A stretch of 64,000 nt of DNA from Tetracentron sinense (lineage: Eukaryota > Streptophyta > Magnoliopsida > Trochodendrales > Trochodendraceae), in the NCBI GenBank assembly GCA_015143295.1, contig CM026557.1:42851965-42915964 (forward strand). The letters run 5' to 3'. Positions 10,335 to 22,631 of the stretch are shown here, in pieces. The notes beneath the pieces were generated by a model. That model saw nothing but the letters and a program-made list of their open reading frames with translations, was not told the DNA's origin and searched no databases. The translations under genes were made by a program, and so were the position numbers. Position 1 is the stretch's first letter. Each line of letters starts with the position of its first letter.

Positions 10335-11338
10335 GGGGAATGTTAGCCCCAGTTTCCTTTTCTCACTTTCCTTATCATGCCAACACGTGTAGCTCACTTT
10401 CCCGGCTCTTTTTACAGCCGGTTAACGCTTCAACAACAACACAACAGTTATTGAAGATCTCCTCCTTGCTTTGTTATTTATGAAAAAACCCATAAAGGGT
10501 AAAAATAGAAAGAAAAATCCTTCTTTCAATTTCAATCTCTCCCCCCACCTCTTTTCCAACAAAAGCTAACAGCGATGATCAAGTAACATTGCCAACAAAA
10601 AAAAATTATAAAAAAACAAATCAAAGATCATTCAAGTAAGAGATGTGTTTAGTTATATTTCTCTTATGCACACGGACATTTAAGGGTCGTTATCATCTTC
10701 CTCATGATCCATCAATCGCCAATAGTAGTCGGCCAACCGAACCATTTCCTTATTCTTCTCGCACCACCAAGGAAACTGGAACAAGATGTTCTTCCTTCAA
10801 AGCATAAGTCGATTTGTTCATGAGGTGATATCACGATTACCTTCTAGCTTAAACCCTCCTTTAGCCACCTGTGTCCCTCTGCAACTTCATGGAGATAAGC
10901 CTCCCAAGTTATGCTAACTTGACACATTTCCGGGACCTTCAAGAATTTCAACTTGGGGTATCAATCATTACCTCTCGTTGACAAATCATTTCCTTCAAAG
11001 CCTCCAAAAATTTAGACTCTTCAAGATGGTAAATAATGGAGTTTTGGGCGAATCATGCCAACATGAGAGAGAGAGAGAGAGAGAGAGAGATTGAAAATGA
11101 AATAAACAGAAATGCAGAAGAGAAGAGAGGGAGATTGAAAATGAAATAAACAGAAAAGCAGAAGAGAGGGTGGGTTTGAGATTTTGTTTTAACCCTTTAT
11201 GGGGTTTTTTGGTAAATTACAAAGCAAGGAAGGGGCAAGTCTAAAATAACTAATGTTGTTGAAGTGTTAACCGGTTACCGGGAAAGTAAGCTACACGTGT
11301 TGGCATGAGAGAAAAGGAAACTGGGGGTAACATTCCCC
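10335..11338. mobile_element. Non-autonomous MULE (Mutator-like), 1004 bp, with captured sequence
   Basis: A perfect 9-bp target duplication, ATATGTTAT, flanks it (10326-10334 and 11339-11347), the Mutator hallmark. The TIRs start GGGGAATGTTA and extend about 200 bp. They share GCCAACACGTGTAGCT, CTTTCCCGG, CCGGTTAAC and CATAAAGGGT. The interior carries no transposase. It does hold coding-like minus-strand blocks (see next entry), which makes it a Pack-MULE candidate. Confidence 0.93.
10683..11060 (-). pseudogene. Captured coding fragments inside the MULE
   Basis: Three minus-strand blocks have protein-like composition and uninterrupted short frames. About 10960-11060 includes HLEESKFLEALKEMICQREV. 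About 10855-10930 includes TWEAYLHEVAEGHRWLKEGL. About 10683-10795 includes FPWWCEKNKEMVRLADYYWR and an acidic tail. They lie in different frames with stops between them, so this is a broken copy. I do not recognise the parent protein. Confidence 0.55.
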
Positions 11339-11347
11339 ATATGTTAT

Positions 11348-12300
11348 ACTAGTGATTGTAAAATATTATATATCACATAATTATCATCTTTAGTACATAA
11401 GATTATGAATTCTAATTAATCAATTAAGAAAGAACTCTAATTTTTTTTTAAAAGATTATCCATGAGAACCCGACATTGCCCAACCTACATCAAACTGAGT
11501 TAATGCCTAGGGTTAAAAAAATGAGCCTTTGGATTGGCTCTATCATCCACATTAAATTTTGAAAATGGGTTGGTTAAACTTGAAAACTTACTCAAGGAAT
11601 GAGTAAATAATTGAATTGGGTTCGGTTGGACCAACAAAATTGAGTGATAACTCTCATTTCTTTATTGAGTCGATCAACTTTGCTATAGACATTTATTTTA
11701 ACTTTGCTATCGGACATTTATTTTTTATTTAATAATTTTTGCAAATAATTTCGAGTCTGAGTTGTAGCCTACTGATTGATCCATGTAAGCCTCACCATTG
11801 AGTTCATAAAAGTAATATTAGTCAGCTTCTGCTTATTAAGTAAGGGCTTTCACTAAGGAATGCAGACTAATACATTTAAAGCTTCTAATGCCTAAGGCAT
11901 CAATCAAAAAAAAATTGTCCTTGAGGCAATTACATAGAGGAAGGGTTTAAGGCATGTCTAATTTTTTTTTTGTCCTAAGGATTTTTGAAAGACAAGTGCT
12001 ATGTTTAACCCATTTTGGCAAATAGTTTCAATTGCAAAACAAATATACCAAAAATAATAATGATGATGATGATTTATTCGCTAAACCCACTACGCAATGG
12101 AGTAGCAGCAGTTCTATTTGAGTGAATGACAACGTTACCCCATTTTCACTAACAACTAAAACTAAATGTAGATCAATAATATGATGCGGGTTGTCGTCAA
12201 AATAATAATAATAATTCAACCCCCTCCCTCAAAAAAGGGAAAATAAAAAACATAATAGAATTTTATTATTCTTCTCTACAAACAAATGAATTAAGCCAGA
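11348..12300. other. Spacer, nothing recognised
   Basis: AT-rich sequence with short homopolymers. A 63-codon minus frame at 12028-12219 is Tyr/Asp/Leu-rich low-complexity sequence. No conserved motif or inverted-repeat element was seen. Confidence 0.4.
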
Positions 12301-12303
12301 CTC

Positions 12304-12562
12304 GTGAATCTCTCAAGTTGTAACTGGACTCAAGGAGTCCAATTACAACACAAAAGCCTCTTTAACTGTTCTTTTAACTATGATTAATAACTTTAACCTT
12401 TAGAGTCGATGTATTTTAAAAAAAAAATTAAGGTTAGACGGTTGAACCCTAAAGTTTAGTAAATCTTAACCACAGTTAAGGGATATTAAAAGGGATACAT
12501 GTTGACCAGTAGGATGTAACCGGACTCCTTGGAGTTTGGTTACAACTTGAGAGAATTTCGAA
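12304..12562. mobile_element. Fold-back MITE sharing a core with the Helitrons
   Basis: The inverted ends are TCTCTCAAGTTGTAACTGGA (left) and GGTTACAACTTGAGAGAAT (right), with AAGGAGTCC and its complement next inward. At 12465-12507 it carries a core, TTAACCACAGTTAAGG then TTAAAAGGGATACATGTTGACC, found in several elements of this window. It is non-coding. Confidence 0.7.
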
Positions 12563-12639
12563 TCATTAAGACAGGGCTGCAGCCTAACCTATCAAAAAAT
12601 AATAAATAATATTAATGATTGTTGAGTCATACTTAGTCT

Positions 12640-12855
12640 GGATCCTATCCAATTGCAATTGAACTCAGAGTTCAATTGCACTCAGAGCCCCATTTTACCC
12701 TGGATAAGAAATTTTTAACTCTTAAGAGTTATTTTTTTTAATAATAATTTTTCTAAAAACTAAGGTTAAATTGTTGAACCTTAAGGGTTAGTAAATTTTA
12801 ACCAGAGTTAATAGGGATTAAAAGGGACACGTGTTGACTTGTGGGTGCAATTGAA
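12640..12855. mobile_element. Second, diverged element of the same fold-back group
   Basis: The ends are related to CAATTGCA(A/C) and TGCAATTGAATATGATCC. The right half has AACCAGAGTTAATAGGG and TTAAAAGGGACACGTGTTGAC at 12797-12838, the same core as in the neighbouring element and the Helitrons. The left end is degraded. Confidence 0.5.
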
Positions 12856-13976
12856 TATGATCCCAACTCTTTGTACCTAGAAAGTATGCAAGACTTCGAG
12901 AACCAAAACACATCCAAAGTTCTTGCTTATGTACCAGCAACGATAGAAGCACTTTACTGCTTTTATTTCCGATTCCTCTTCTTTTGTCAATACCTTGTTA
13001 CCCTGCAGGCCTGCACTTCTTCAAGCAAGGGCGGAGCTAGGTGGGACGTGCTCCCCTACATAAAAAAAGTTACAGTACATAACCATGGGCATGTTGGGTA
13101 GCTACCCTCTCTAAAAAAAATTATATTATTTAATAGGCATAGCTGGGGCTGTCAAATTAAGGTTCAGGGTACTGAGCCCAGCCCTCATTCATCGGGATGG
13201 GGCCCTAGCCGGGCCTAAACTGCCTAGGCCTAAGACACTCAAGGGCCAGGTCTGGCCAAATTAGACAATTTCTTGACTGGTTTTCTGAGTTGGGCTAAAT
13301 TAGATTACCACTCAGGGAAAACTTTCTTCGTCGTCTTTTTTCTTCTTCTTCTCTTCTCATCTCATGTATGCATACATGGAATAAAACAAACTGCACATAC
13401 GATACAAGTTCAGTGTGACAAAATCAATTCATGTCATATGTTCTTATTACTTAGAGAACGTAGAAGTTTTTGTAATAAAATTCAGCACAGATTAATCCAA
13501 CCATCTTCATTCTATCATATTTATATATATAATATCTACCTTTTCTTTTACTGAATTATGGGTATTGTACCCCTTCACCCTCCACTAGATTAAAATAGGA
13601 AAATAATAGAATTTATAGATAATTATTATTCTACATGGAGGATCTAAGCAAGCCAATTGAGAGAGCCTTCACTTGGACAAGACCCTAAATAATCCAATTT
13701 TACTCATGCCCCTTCATTTGAAGGAGGTCCTTGGGTCAAGTCCCTGTGACTTTGGGAGGGTGTTTCCCTCGCAATGATATCCTCCACGACTTTCTCCACC
13801 ATACTGTTACAAAGATCCATGAATCCTCAATATCTTCCAAACCCAAACATCAAAGAAAGTTGATCATCTCTATCCTTAGGGACCTAAGCTATATGGAAGA
13901 CACAGTGTCTTTTAATCTTGTAAATTCACATCGTAGGATATGAAAAACATATATATAGAACATACGATGATTCTTC
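12856..13976. other. Spacer with degraded repeats
   Basis: Fragments such as GGGCGGAGCTAGGTGGGACG (about 13030) and a GGGCC-rich block with CTAGCCGGGCC (13145-13260) resemble degenerate dispersed plant repeats. Short open frames (13273-13554, 13731-13943) show no recognisable protein. Confidence 0.4.
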
Positions 13977-13979
13977 TAA

Positions 13980-14126
13980 TGCCCCGTTTGTTTTGAGGTA
14001 AAATAGGTGAAAACAAATTAATTCCATGGAAAATGTCATTTTCCAAGTGTAATTTCTGTAGGACAACTGACATTTTCCATGGAATTCATTTGTTTTCGTC
14101 TATTTTACTTTGAAACAAACGGAGCA
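13980..14126. mobile_element. Tourist-like MITE (PIF/Harbinger type), 147 bp
   Basis: TIRs are TGCCCCGTTTGTTTT and AAACAAACGGAGCA, and the inverted pairing runs nearly the whole length through ATTCCATGGAAAATGTCA. A TAA target duplication flanks it (13977-13979 and 14127-14129), typical of PIF/Harbinger elements. It lies just beyond the 3' end of the BB coding region and may fall in its 3' UTR or flank. Confidence 0.85.
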
Positions 14127-14269
14127 TAAGTAAAACTGAAAACGTGTAAGAAAAGAGAAGTAGCTGCTAACTGCATGTGTGGAAGAAACATGAACAAAAC
14201 CAAACTCATGATTAGAAACATCAATAACAGATCCAAGGCATCTTTTCTTTTTGCTCCCCAATGCATATG

Positions 14270-17200
14270 TTAATGCCTACACTCCTCGCCAAATACCTCA
14301 GAGTAGCAAATTGGGCATGCCTGACGAAACAAAATATGATCAGCACTAAGCATGTATAAGATGATCTCAGTTAACATTGTTTAAATCATCAGCTAACCTT
14401 GTTAATGCTAAGCCATCTGGTGCCGCAACCAGCGTGGTAGACATGCTTGCATGGAAGAGTTATCTGACGATCCCTTCTTTTATATTCCATCTGGCAAATC
14501 ACACATCTGTTTTGCCAACATGGAAAATTATTGGTGAGATCTCCATTAAGCACTAAATTCACAAAATATAAAGAATCCTCTATTTAGTGGTTGTTGGAAG
14601 AAGATCAAAGTTCACAAAACATAATTGTGCTTTTTTTCTATGGCTCGGTATCATTTCCATTTGATGATAGGTAACTTTTTATACTATTACTATAAGCTAT
14701 GTTACCAACTACTTAACTAACATTTAAGCTAATAACCACTTACTGACAATCTTAAACTGTTTTTTTTTTTTGATCAATAAACTAGAATTTCATTCATAAA
14801 GGAAAAGTACATTTATCACAAATGATTAAATAATATAATCATTAGAGTCACCATCATTATCAAACCCATAATAGCTACTCCAACATTAAGATCAAGCAGC
14901 TTCCATATATCACAACACCTAGACCATGCATGCATGATTTGACTGATTCGGTTCCTGTTAATGAACAGTAAGCCTGTACAATGACCATCAATAAACTAGA
15001 TGAAAAACACGGCCGACTGAAATCGAATAGGGTTAAGCTACCAGCTGGCCAAGCAGGTGTGTATCAAGTTCAACGGCTAACAATGAACATAACCTATGCC
15101 CACTTTGCAAGCAATCACAGTCACAGGATCCATTATGTGATTCATCACATAAGAATCCTCATTCCCAGGTTTCCTTTGCTTCTCCATGGTTTTATCAAAC
15201 ATATGGTTTAAACTATCATGCCAATACTAACAACAAAGAGTCAAGTTTGAAACTTTTTCTTTTTTGGTAGCAAAGTTCTGATTGCATCTGTCCTCAAGGT
15301 AGATGCAGAGAGTAGAACACTAATTGATTGAGCTACCAACAAGCATGGCCCTAGGTTTGATTGGGAATATATATCTAACATGTACAAGATTATGTATCAC
15401 ATATGCTTGTGAGTAATTCCAGCAACAGTTGACAAAAAGGAGTGAGAGAACTACAATAGTTACAAGGACACGAGACTGATGTTACCTCTCGCCTTGTAAC
15501 TTTTTTCTTGAGAAGAAGCCAGGCCTGTACTTTGAGATTGGAAGTGATGAAATAAGTTCTTGGGAAAGACCTCTACTTTGGGTTCCAACTGCCTCACCTA
15601 AATCAAGTAATTCCTGTATACGTAAAAATTTGTTACTAATCATACACCTGCATATGAGCTTCCATAGCAACCATTAGTTCGCATGTTCGAGTCCAGCTTA
15701 CCCACCAGAAGAGTAAAAAATTGAATGCACTTTGAGGAAAAAAATTAAAGAGCCGGGTCAAAAATTAACCCAGGTCTTACTAGTTAAAAATCTTTTGATA
15801 ACGCATTCAATGTTGACAAGAAGGTAAAGAGATGGAAAACAATCGGACTTCCAAAAGACCATCTATTTCTTACTTCTTGGAAGTTGCTTGATGGTGGCCA
15901 TGGGTGTTTGCTTAGTTTCTTAATCTTACTTTTATGTTTTATTCCCTTCCTTCTTGCTTGAAGGTTCATCTTCTTGTAAACCTCTCGTCCTAGCTTTGTT
16001 CAGTGTCTTTATTTACTTTTACCTGGATGTACCTTGGTGCTTTTTTATTCATATCATCTTGCTTGCCGATCAAAAAAGAAGCTGGCCTTCACACACACAT
16101 GCATCCTGGCCTCTCATTACTTCCTTCTTTGCAAGGAACTAGTGCTTAAGGCCCCTCAAGAACAAGAATGAATCCTTTTAGTTATAAAGCTCACTTCAAC
16201 ATAATGTGATTCAAGATAAGAGTCTTCTGCTGGTGAAAACATTTGGAATTATCCATATCACCACAACAATATCCTTCTTCCCACAACGTATGTTAGTCGG
16301 TTATCCATACTTCCAACCCCGATATCTAGGCATTATTTACTATCGTAAATTTATAATTCACAAGAAAAAAATATACATGATAAATACAATTTGACTTGCA
16401 AGGAAATTTACATGTACCACATTTTAAGAAAGGAAATAGTAAGAAATCCTATGTAGCAAACCTCATAAGACATGTTGTCGGGATCAATGTTATCTTGCCA
16501 AATGACCTGCAATGGTACAATGGAAAACAGAAAGGTCTTAATGAGTTACCTTGTATAAGAGAACCATCAATCGATCCTCTAAAAAAGATACCATATTTCA
16601 GCAGCTGTTTGTGTAATCAGATAAGAAACCACAAGTATAACACTAAAAAAAGGATAAATTTACATATATCAATTATGCAAGAAAAACAAGATAGTAGTTT
16701 GACACAAGGCATATTAATATATCCTGTAACAGAAGTATGTGTGAATGAATAGGCCTCCCTGAGGATTTATATTTGATGCAGTTCATCTTGTTAACAATCA
16801 ATATAAGCAAATATAAGCTTGTACTACTTCATGCTTAAGATGTCAAACAATTGGTATTTAATATTTGAAAATAATTTAAGCTAGAAAAAAATGACTATCT
16901 ATATATTTGCATGAGTCACATACACTTGTTTCACGCTAGGACTATTAATTCGCAATGTTTAAATGTATTAAACCTGAGAATTACTGGCATTATGATGACC
17001 TCGAATGCCTGCAAAAGTGAAGGCAAAAGATATTTAAGAATATACTAGCAATAGAATGTTAAGATATCCAAATATATACAAATTGAGTACAAACACAACA
17101 TCACAAAATAACAGCTGCACAAAGAGAACATAAAAAATAAAAATAAAACGAAATAAGGACATCACATCTTCTTATGCGAAGACTATCATATTGTAGTGAT

Positions 17201-20200
17201 AACAAGTTCACAAAAATATTGAGATCTACAATAAATGATCAGTCGGTGGCATGTCAACCTTTGATCAGTTCAGATCCAATATTATTATTGACCTACATAT
17301 GTAGGTCATGATTGAACAAGTGCAAAAATTTTGTATGTGACGGTCTCACACCCTTTAGTAATTTTTTCCTTGGCATATGACAAGCATATCCAAGGGCCAA
17401 TTAGCAGTCAATGAATACTAGTATAGCAATCAAGTGCATTGCAATTTTTCAGAATCATACACCACACTATGTGCACTCCTTATGCTTGATATTTTCACAC
17501 TCAAAATCCTCAATATACAAGAACTTTTTGGCATCCGACATACCATATGATGTGAGAAACAGATGCTCATGTTGGAGGCTGTGGGATATGCTTCAGGACT
17601 TCCAAGTCACTTGATTGTGCGAATAATAGCAAAATTAGTAACCCAGACTATGAGGCAGAAGTACCAAATGTGAAACGATAAAATTTTGCTGAAATATGCA
17701 AATATAGAAGTACCACTTTTGAGTTGAGGAAGATCTGGGACCATATTGACTTTTGAGTTGATGATTAGATTGGAAGTTTAGGGATCTATAATCCATACTG
17801 GCATAGTTGCATGTCAAATAGAGGAAGATGCCCAAGAAACCAACTTTAGAAATGGAAAGATTTCAGATATCACTGAAGGTCTCAGTTCCAAGCTCATATG
17901 GATTCTACTGTCAAACACAGCCAGAATTAAAAAGGACAGAAAAAGGAGTGGAGCCCATTGGAGTCTACAGATCTACTGATTAACAAATATCCACCACGAC
18001 AAATCACTGACCAAACTAAACTCGATGCTCTGAGGAAAATAAATCAAAACCTAACAATAATCATATTATCTGACATATACATTCAAAAAGTTCTAGGATT
18101 TACAATATTGACTGAACTATGTAGTTAAGGAGAGAATCATGTGATGCCTTGTATGGATCCTTTTATTGTTGCTGCTCAAGTACCCTAGTACCCATAAACA
18201 CTTCCGAGTTATAAGATTCCCAAGCATATGTTGTAGTAGGTGAACCATCTAGTGAGTTACAATTCTAGCACTGAGGACACAAAATTGAAGTTCAACATTT
18301 TTAGATGTGGAGTGTGGACCAAAACATCTTCTGTGCAACAAGAGGTTTCTTAGTTGTAACTTGTAAGTCATATCAGCAAATGAACACTAATATTGGCATA
18401 CCGAAAGAAATAATCTTTTAGTAATTTTACCAACGTAAAGGGATTGGCTACACATGTAATTGTCAACATATCAACCTGTATATTATCACGAAAAAAATAG
18501 TGGGAAGGTTGGACCATCCGATTGAAGGTTGCAAGTCGTGGTAAAAAATTAGGAAGACGTGGTAAAAAATTAGGATGATTGGACATTTCTAGACCATCCA
18601 ATTGAAGGGTGGAAATCAAGGATTTCTATAACCTAGGTAAGGTTTAGTGAACCCTAGGGGGTTAATGTTGACAAACTATGGTCTAATCAAACAGTCTAGA
18701 ATCGCTGGATCGACCTATTTTTTAAGGGACCCACCTTAACATCAACCAATCAGATCCCCAAAGGAAATGCCATGTGTTGAGATTCTAGAGAGGCCGCTCA
18801 CTATAACTTCTAAAGACCAGCACTATTGAGAACCATTCCCTATACGTGTGTGTGTGTACATATATATATATATATATATACACATGTATATATGAGTGAG
18901 CTCTTTGTATTGACCGTTGACGAGTTCTCTGAAGCCCTCGTGAGTGGACTATTTAACAGTGAATAATGAAGAACCCAAACCCAAAGATAAGCAATTTGGG
19001 AGGGAATGCCAAAAGAAAATCTTGCATATATGGTTCCGTTCAACTGTTGTATTTCTCATATCTAAACATCAGCTGGAAATACGTCATGAGATGAAAACTC
19101 ATAGGTAGCATGTGTAGTTGTGTTGGCATTCCCTCCCAATTGCATAATCTATGGGTGTGGGCTCTTTGTTATTCACTGGTGAACAATTCTACCGAGCCCT
19201 CCTAAGAGTACTCTTCATCTTCCAACAATGAATAACGAAGAGCCCACACCTATAGACATGCAATTACGAGAAACTGCCAACATAAAATCTTGCATACATG
19301 ATTCCAATCAATGACAAATTTATCATTTCTACACATCAACTGGAAATACGGCACCTGAACAATACTCAAGTTTAACTTACACTCTTCAAGGTTAGCATGT
19401 ATGTGTAGTTGTGTTGGCATTACCTCTAAATTTCATATATGTGGGTATGGGATCTTTGTAATTCACCGTTGAAGAGTCCTCCAAGTTCTCTTGGGAGAAC
19501 TCTTCAATAGTGAATAACGAAGAGCACACGCCCTTAGATATGCAACTGGGAAGGAATGCTAACATGGGTCTATCAAATGTCGTACTTATCATATCCAAAC
19601 ATCATCTGGAAATACGTCACCAGAACACAACCTCCAAGTTATGCTACATTCTTCAGGGGTAGCATGTGTAGTTATGGTGGCATTTCCTCCCAATTGTAAA
19701 TCTATGGGTGTAGACTCTTTATTTTTTTACCATTGAAGAGTTCCCCAGAGGGAATGCCAACACAACATCTCGTATCCAGGTTCCGAGCTAATGTCAGTAT
19801 CATATCCAAACATCAGCTGGAAAAGACATCACCAAACAAAACTTAGAGTCAACTTACATTCTTCAGGGCTAGCATGTGTAGATGTGTTGGTATTTCCTCT
19901 CAATTGCATATTAATGGGTGTGGGTTCTTCATTATTCACTGTTGAAGAGTTCTCCCAAGCCCGCCTGCCTCCATTCATTCTTGATACATGATCATTTACC
20001 TCATAATCATAACTATGACCATAATAGGCTGTATTCCCTGGACCAGGTAATCCAAATTTGTATAAACTTCTATACATTGACCAATATGGACTCTCCTGCA
20101 AAGAGAATGAGAAAAAAATTCATTTTGTGAAAATAAAAATATCATATGGTAGATATTTTATGAGTTTTATAATTTCAGGAATATACATAGATCAAAAGAA

Positions 20201-20615
20201 GCATATGGATTTATAAATCATTCTAAGCAAACGATTAGAAGACACCAAAAAAAACTTCCCGAGAACTTTTGAATTATCCTACTATTTTTTATAAATACTA
20301 CTTTCCTACATCTCCTTGAGAGCACGGAGAAAGTACCCCCATATGCATCAATGAAACAACCACAAACATGAGCAGCAAGGATTTGCTAGTCTTGGATTTG
20401 AACGTTGCAAAAGGCATGAAGAATCTACCGAAACTTATTTCACAATATATTCATCTATCAACAAATCAGATTAAATTGGAAGATAAAGGTACCTGATCGT
20501 GCATTGCTTCTGCAAGAGCAAAATCTGTCTGAGCATATGTAAGACCTTCAAACAAATCCATAAAGCTTTCTGTGATAGTATATGGAAAGCCAGTATTTAT
20601 GTAATGAACTTCCAT
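14270..20615 (-). CDS. BB: E3 ubiquitin ligase BIG BROTHER-like (RING-H2), 7 coding exons
   Basis: Exons (minus): 20615-20493, 20095-19858, 17008-16974, 16506-16462, 15613-15486, 14506-14398, 14320-14270. They join in frame to 729 bp (242 aa plus TAA); Arabidopsis BB is about 248 aa. All introns are GT-AG. The start at 20615 (MEVHYINTGFPY) is chosen over an out-of-frame ATG 19 nt upstream because it matches the family N-terminus. Order: YKFG and NDHVSRM block in exon 2, WQDNIDPDNMSYE in exon 4, LGEAVGTQSRGLSQELISSL in exon 5, then a RING-H2 finger, CVICQMEYK...LPCKHVYHAGC...CPIC. Zinc ligands are C-X2-C ... C-X-H-X2-H-X2-C ... C-X2-C. BB ligases attach ubiquitin and limit organ growth by restricting cell proliferation. 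Intron 2 (2.85 kb) contains hairpins made from exon 2 sequence. No frame lesion was seen, so the gene is probably functional. Confidence 0.95.
18890..19780 (-). repeat. Tandem hairpin repeats in BB intron 2, derived from BB exon 2
   Basis: About four units occur at roughly 300-bp spacing (near 18895-19000, 19105-19275, 19390-19560 and 19665-19770). A unit contains the 3' half of exon 2 (GGGTGTGGGCTCTTTGTTAT, TTCACTGTTGAAGAGTTCT), then the same stretch inverted (AGTGAATAACGAAGAGCCCA, TTGGGAGGGAATGCCAACA), then a spacer with ATATCCAAACATCAGCTGGA. The true exon 2 at 19858-20095 lies next to the array and shares both exon and flanking intron sequence. The first and last units are incomplete. The repeats are diverged and do not keep an open frame. 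Confidence 0.8.
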
Positions 20616-21950
20616 TTGTCGACTCCTGGTTCATATTAAATCACTCTTTTGTCAAGAATATGCAGACAGTAAGCTTAAACATTAAGAACAATAAGAAATC
20701 TCAAAGGTACGAACCACAAAAATCGCTGGATAAATACCTGTTCTTCTCACAAGATCAGGCGTCTTGATTCATTCAACAACTCAAACAACATCACTTGGTC
20801 ACCATCACTTTCCAACAATTGGTCTCCATTTTTCCTTCAATTCTTGCAAAACAAAAATCAGAACAAACAATTACACCTCAAATTACTGCATCTTTGGAGT
20901 AATTTTTCCAAAGAGCATTCAAAGTCTTCTAAATTCTGGAGGAATTCAGCCAAGAAACCAGTAAAGTTACAACAGTATACCAATTCTGAAGTATTCAGTT
21001 CATCAACTCCTAATTTACATGAATTAGCTGTCAAAGAATAGCTACGTTTCTCAATTCTAGAGCATAAAAGACTAACTCACACCGATTGAACCGGCATTGA
21101 TTCTCTCTATTTAGTTCTATGCTATTCATCGACTGAAAAGAATATAAATCTATTTTTTAATCGACAAAAAGAAGCTAAATCTTAGAATTCCAAACAACGT
21201 AATGCTATCTTGAAACGTTTTTCTAACATCTATTTTCCAAAGAAAAAAAGGAAAACGCCAAAACAACAAAATACCTTTTTTAACAAAATCTCTGCAAAAA
21301 TCTGTCAAGCTTCTCTTGATTTCTCGTGGTCGCTCCACAGAAAAACTAAACAACAAAAGAATCAAAATCTTGATCAAGATAAGCCATTAAAGATCACATT
21401 TACAACAAGATTTTCATCAGTCTCTTCATCTTTTCAATCTCTCAATGAAAGGAACATCAAGAAGACTAAACTCTAGGCCTAAAAATCATTAATATCTCAT
21501 TTCCATCAATATTCATCGAAACACACAATGAAAAAGAAACAAAAATCATCCGGTTGCTCGATCAACAATCGAAAGTATATCAAACAACAAAATCAAGAAA
21601 TTTGAAAAAAAAAAAAAAAAAAAGATCAAAAGATTGAATTCCTGCTGAGGAGAGTGATAAGAATGAAGAACCGGCATTGATCCCTTTGGAAATTAAAAAA
21701 ATAAATCATTGGACTGATCGATCAAAAGAATGGATTCTTGCTGAGGATAGAGATAGGGAGATTAAAGTACCAACATTGATGGCTATCGATGAGAGTTCCT
21801 GAGTGGAGAAACAGGCGAGAGAGAGCTATCTGGAGGAGCACATAGGGAATGAGCTTTTCTCTCTCTAATCTTCTGTGCTCTTCTCGCGCTTTTAAGCAGC
21901 TGGGTTTCAGGCTTCAAAGACGCGACATCGCACTAACAGGACGAGAAGTA
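20616..21950 (-). promoter_or_regulatory. BB 5' leader and probable promoter region
   Basis: A plausible non-coding first exon ends at 21771 (TGTTG then GTACTTTAATC on the minus strand) and starts within about 21780-21910, where TTAAAAG lies near a CT-rich start region. This implies a 5' UTR intron of about 1.1 kb before the coding exon. A 95-bp stretch at 21549-21647 is shared with the region upstream of SLO1. Short repeats of ACCGGCATTGAT occur near 21090 and 21672. The start site is inferred, not shown. Confidence 0.4.
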
Positions 21951-22115
21951 ATGCTATCTCGCGAAATATATATATGAGATATTAGAAGCGATTCAAAAAA
22001 TAGTTTAAATATCAAACGGAGCTCTGCCTCATGCGGAGCTCCCAATGAAAATTAATCTCTTTTAAAGAAGGTAAAACAATCTTAACTAAACCAGGAGGAG
22101 TGCCGTTACCAGATA
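21951..22115. other. Spacer upstream of BB
   Basis: No open frame or repeat was recognised between the BB leader and the first MITE. Confidence 0.35.
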
Positions 22116-22117
22116 TA

Positions 22118-22337
22118 AGGCCTCGGATTGTCTTGGCGAAGCCAGAAAATGGTCTCGGGCAACCACATATAAAGGGAAAAAGTCATTTTATTTTCTCCTC
22201 ATAATTTTGACTTGTACCCACTTGACATTTCTCACCCAGCTTATGGCCACATGTCTCATTGTGTGGGAAGAAGTCAAAATCATGGATTTGTGGTTGACTG
22301 AGGTTTTTCTGGCTTTTGCAAGAGACAATCCAAGGCT
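22118..22337. mobile_element. MITE family A, copy 1
   Basis: The left end, CCTCGGATTGTCTTGGCGAA then GCCAGAAAA, is inverted at the right as TTTTTCTGGCTTTTGCAAGA and GACAATCCAAGG. The centre has TTTTGACTT and AAGTCAAAATCATGG as inner inverted pieces. Related copies lie at 24438-24640 and 37144-37403. It is non-coding and the target duplication is unclear. Confidence 0.75.
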
Positions 22338-22405
22338 CAAATAAAAATAGAAACATATAAAATTAGCGGGGTGCTTTCCTTGACGCATATTTCAAAATTG
22401 AGGAG

Positions 22406-22571
22406 TGCTACCCCAGTCACACTTACTCCAAAATTTTCCATAGACGCAGAATGGGCCTAACACGTGAAAATGTTTCATTATTTTCAGAGTTTAAAAAGTG
22501 CAAGTCATAAAATGTTTAATAGTTGTAGCGCCCCAGTTGCGTCTTTGGAAGATTTGCGATTAAGGCTAGCA
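22406..22571. mobile_element. MITE family B, copy 1
   Basis: The inverted ends are TGCTACCCCAGTCACACTTA and AAGGCTAGCA. Next inward, CTCCAAAATTTTCCATAGAC pairs with GTCTTTGGAAGATTTGCGA. The next copy follows 60 bp away in the same orientation. Confidence 0.65.
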
Positions 22572-22631
22572 AAATCCTTAAAAAAAAATTCAAATCAATG
22601 CTTTCATCACTATGTATGTAAGACGGAGGAG

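Noticed and set aside
13700..13745. tRNA gene from the box B-like GGGTCAAGTCCCTG
   Set aside because: No cloverleaf or box A at the right distance.
16396..16752. 118-codon plus-strand frame
   Set aside because: It is antisense to BB exon 4 and its introns. The BB exon on the other strand is clearly conserved, and this frame has no motif.
18890..20095. Regular spacing of repeats suggesting a CRISPR-like array
   Set aside because: Units are about 300 bp, contain exon-derived inverted halves and sit in a plant intron. Repeats and spacers are not of CRISPR form.
20616..20634. BB start at the ATG 19 bases upstream
   Set aside because: It is out of frame with the conserved HYINTGFPY segment and reaches a different frame.
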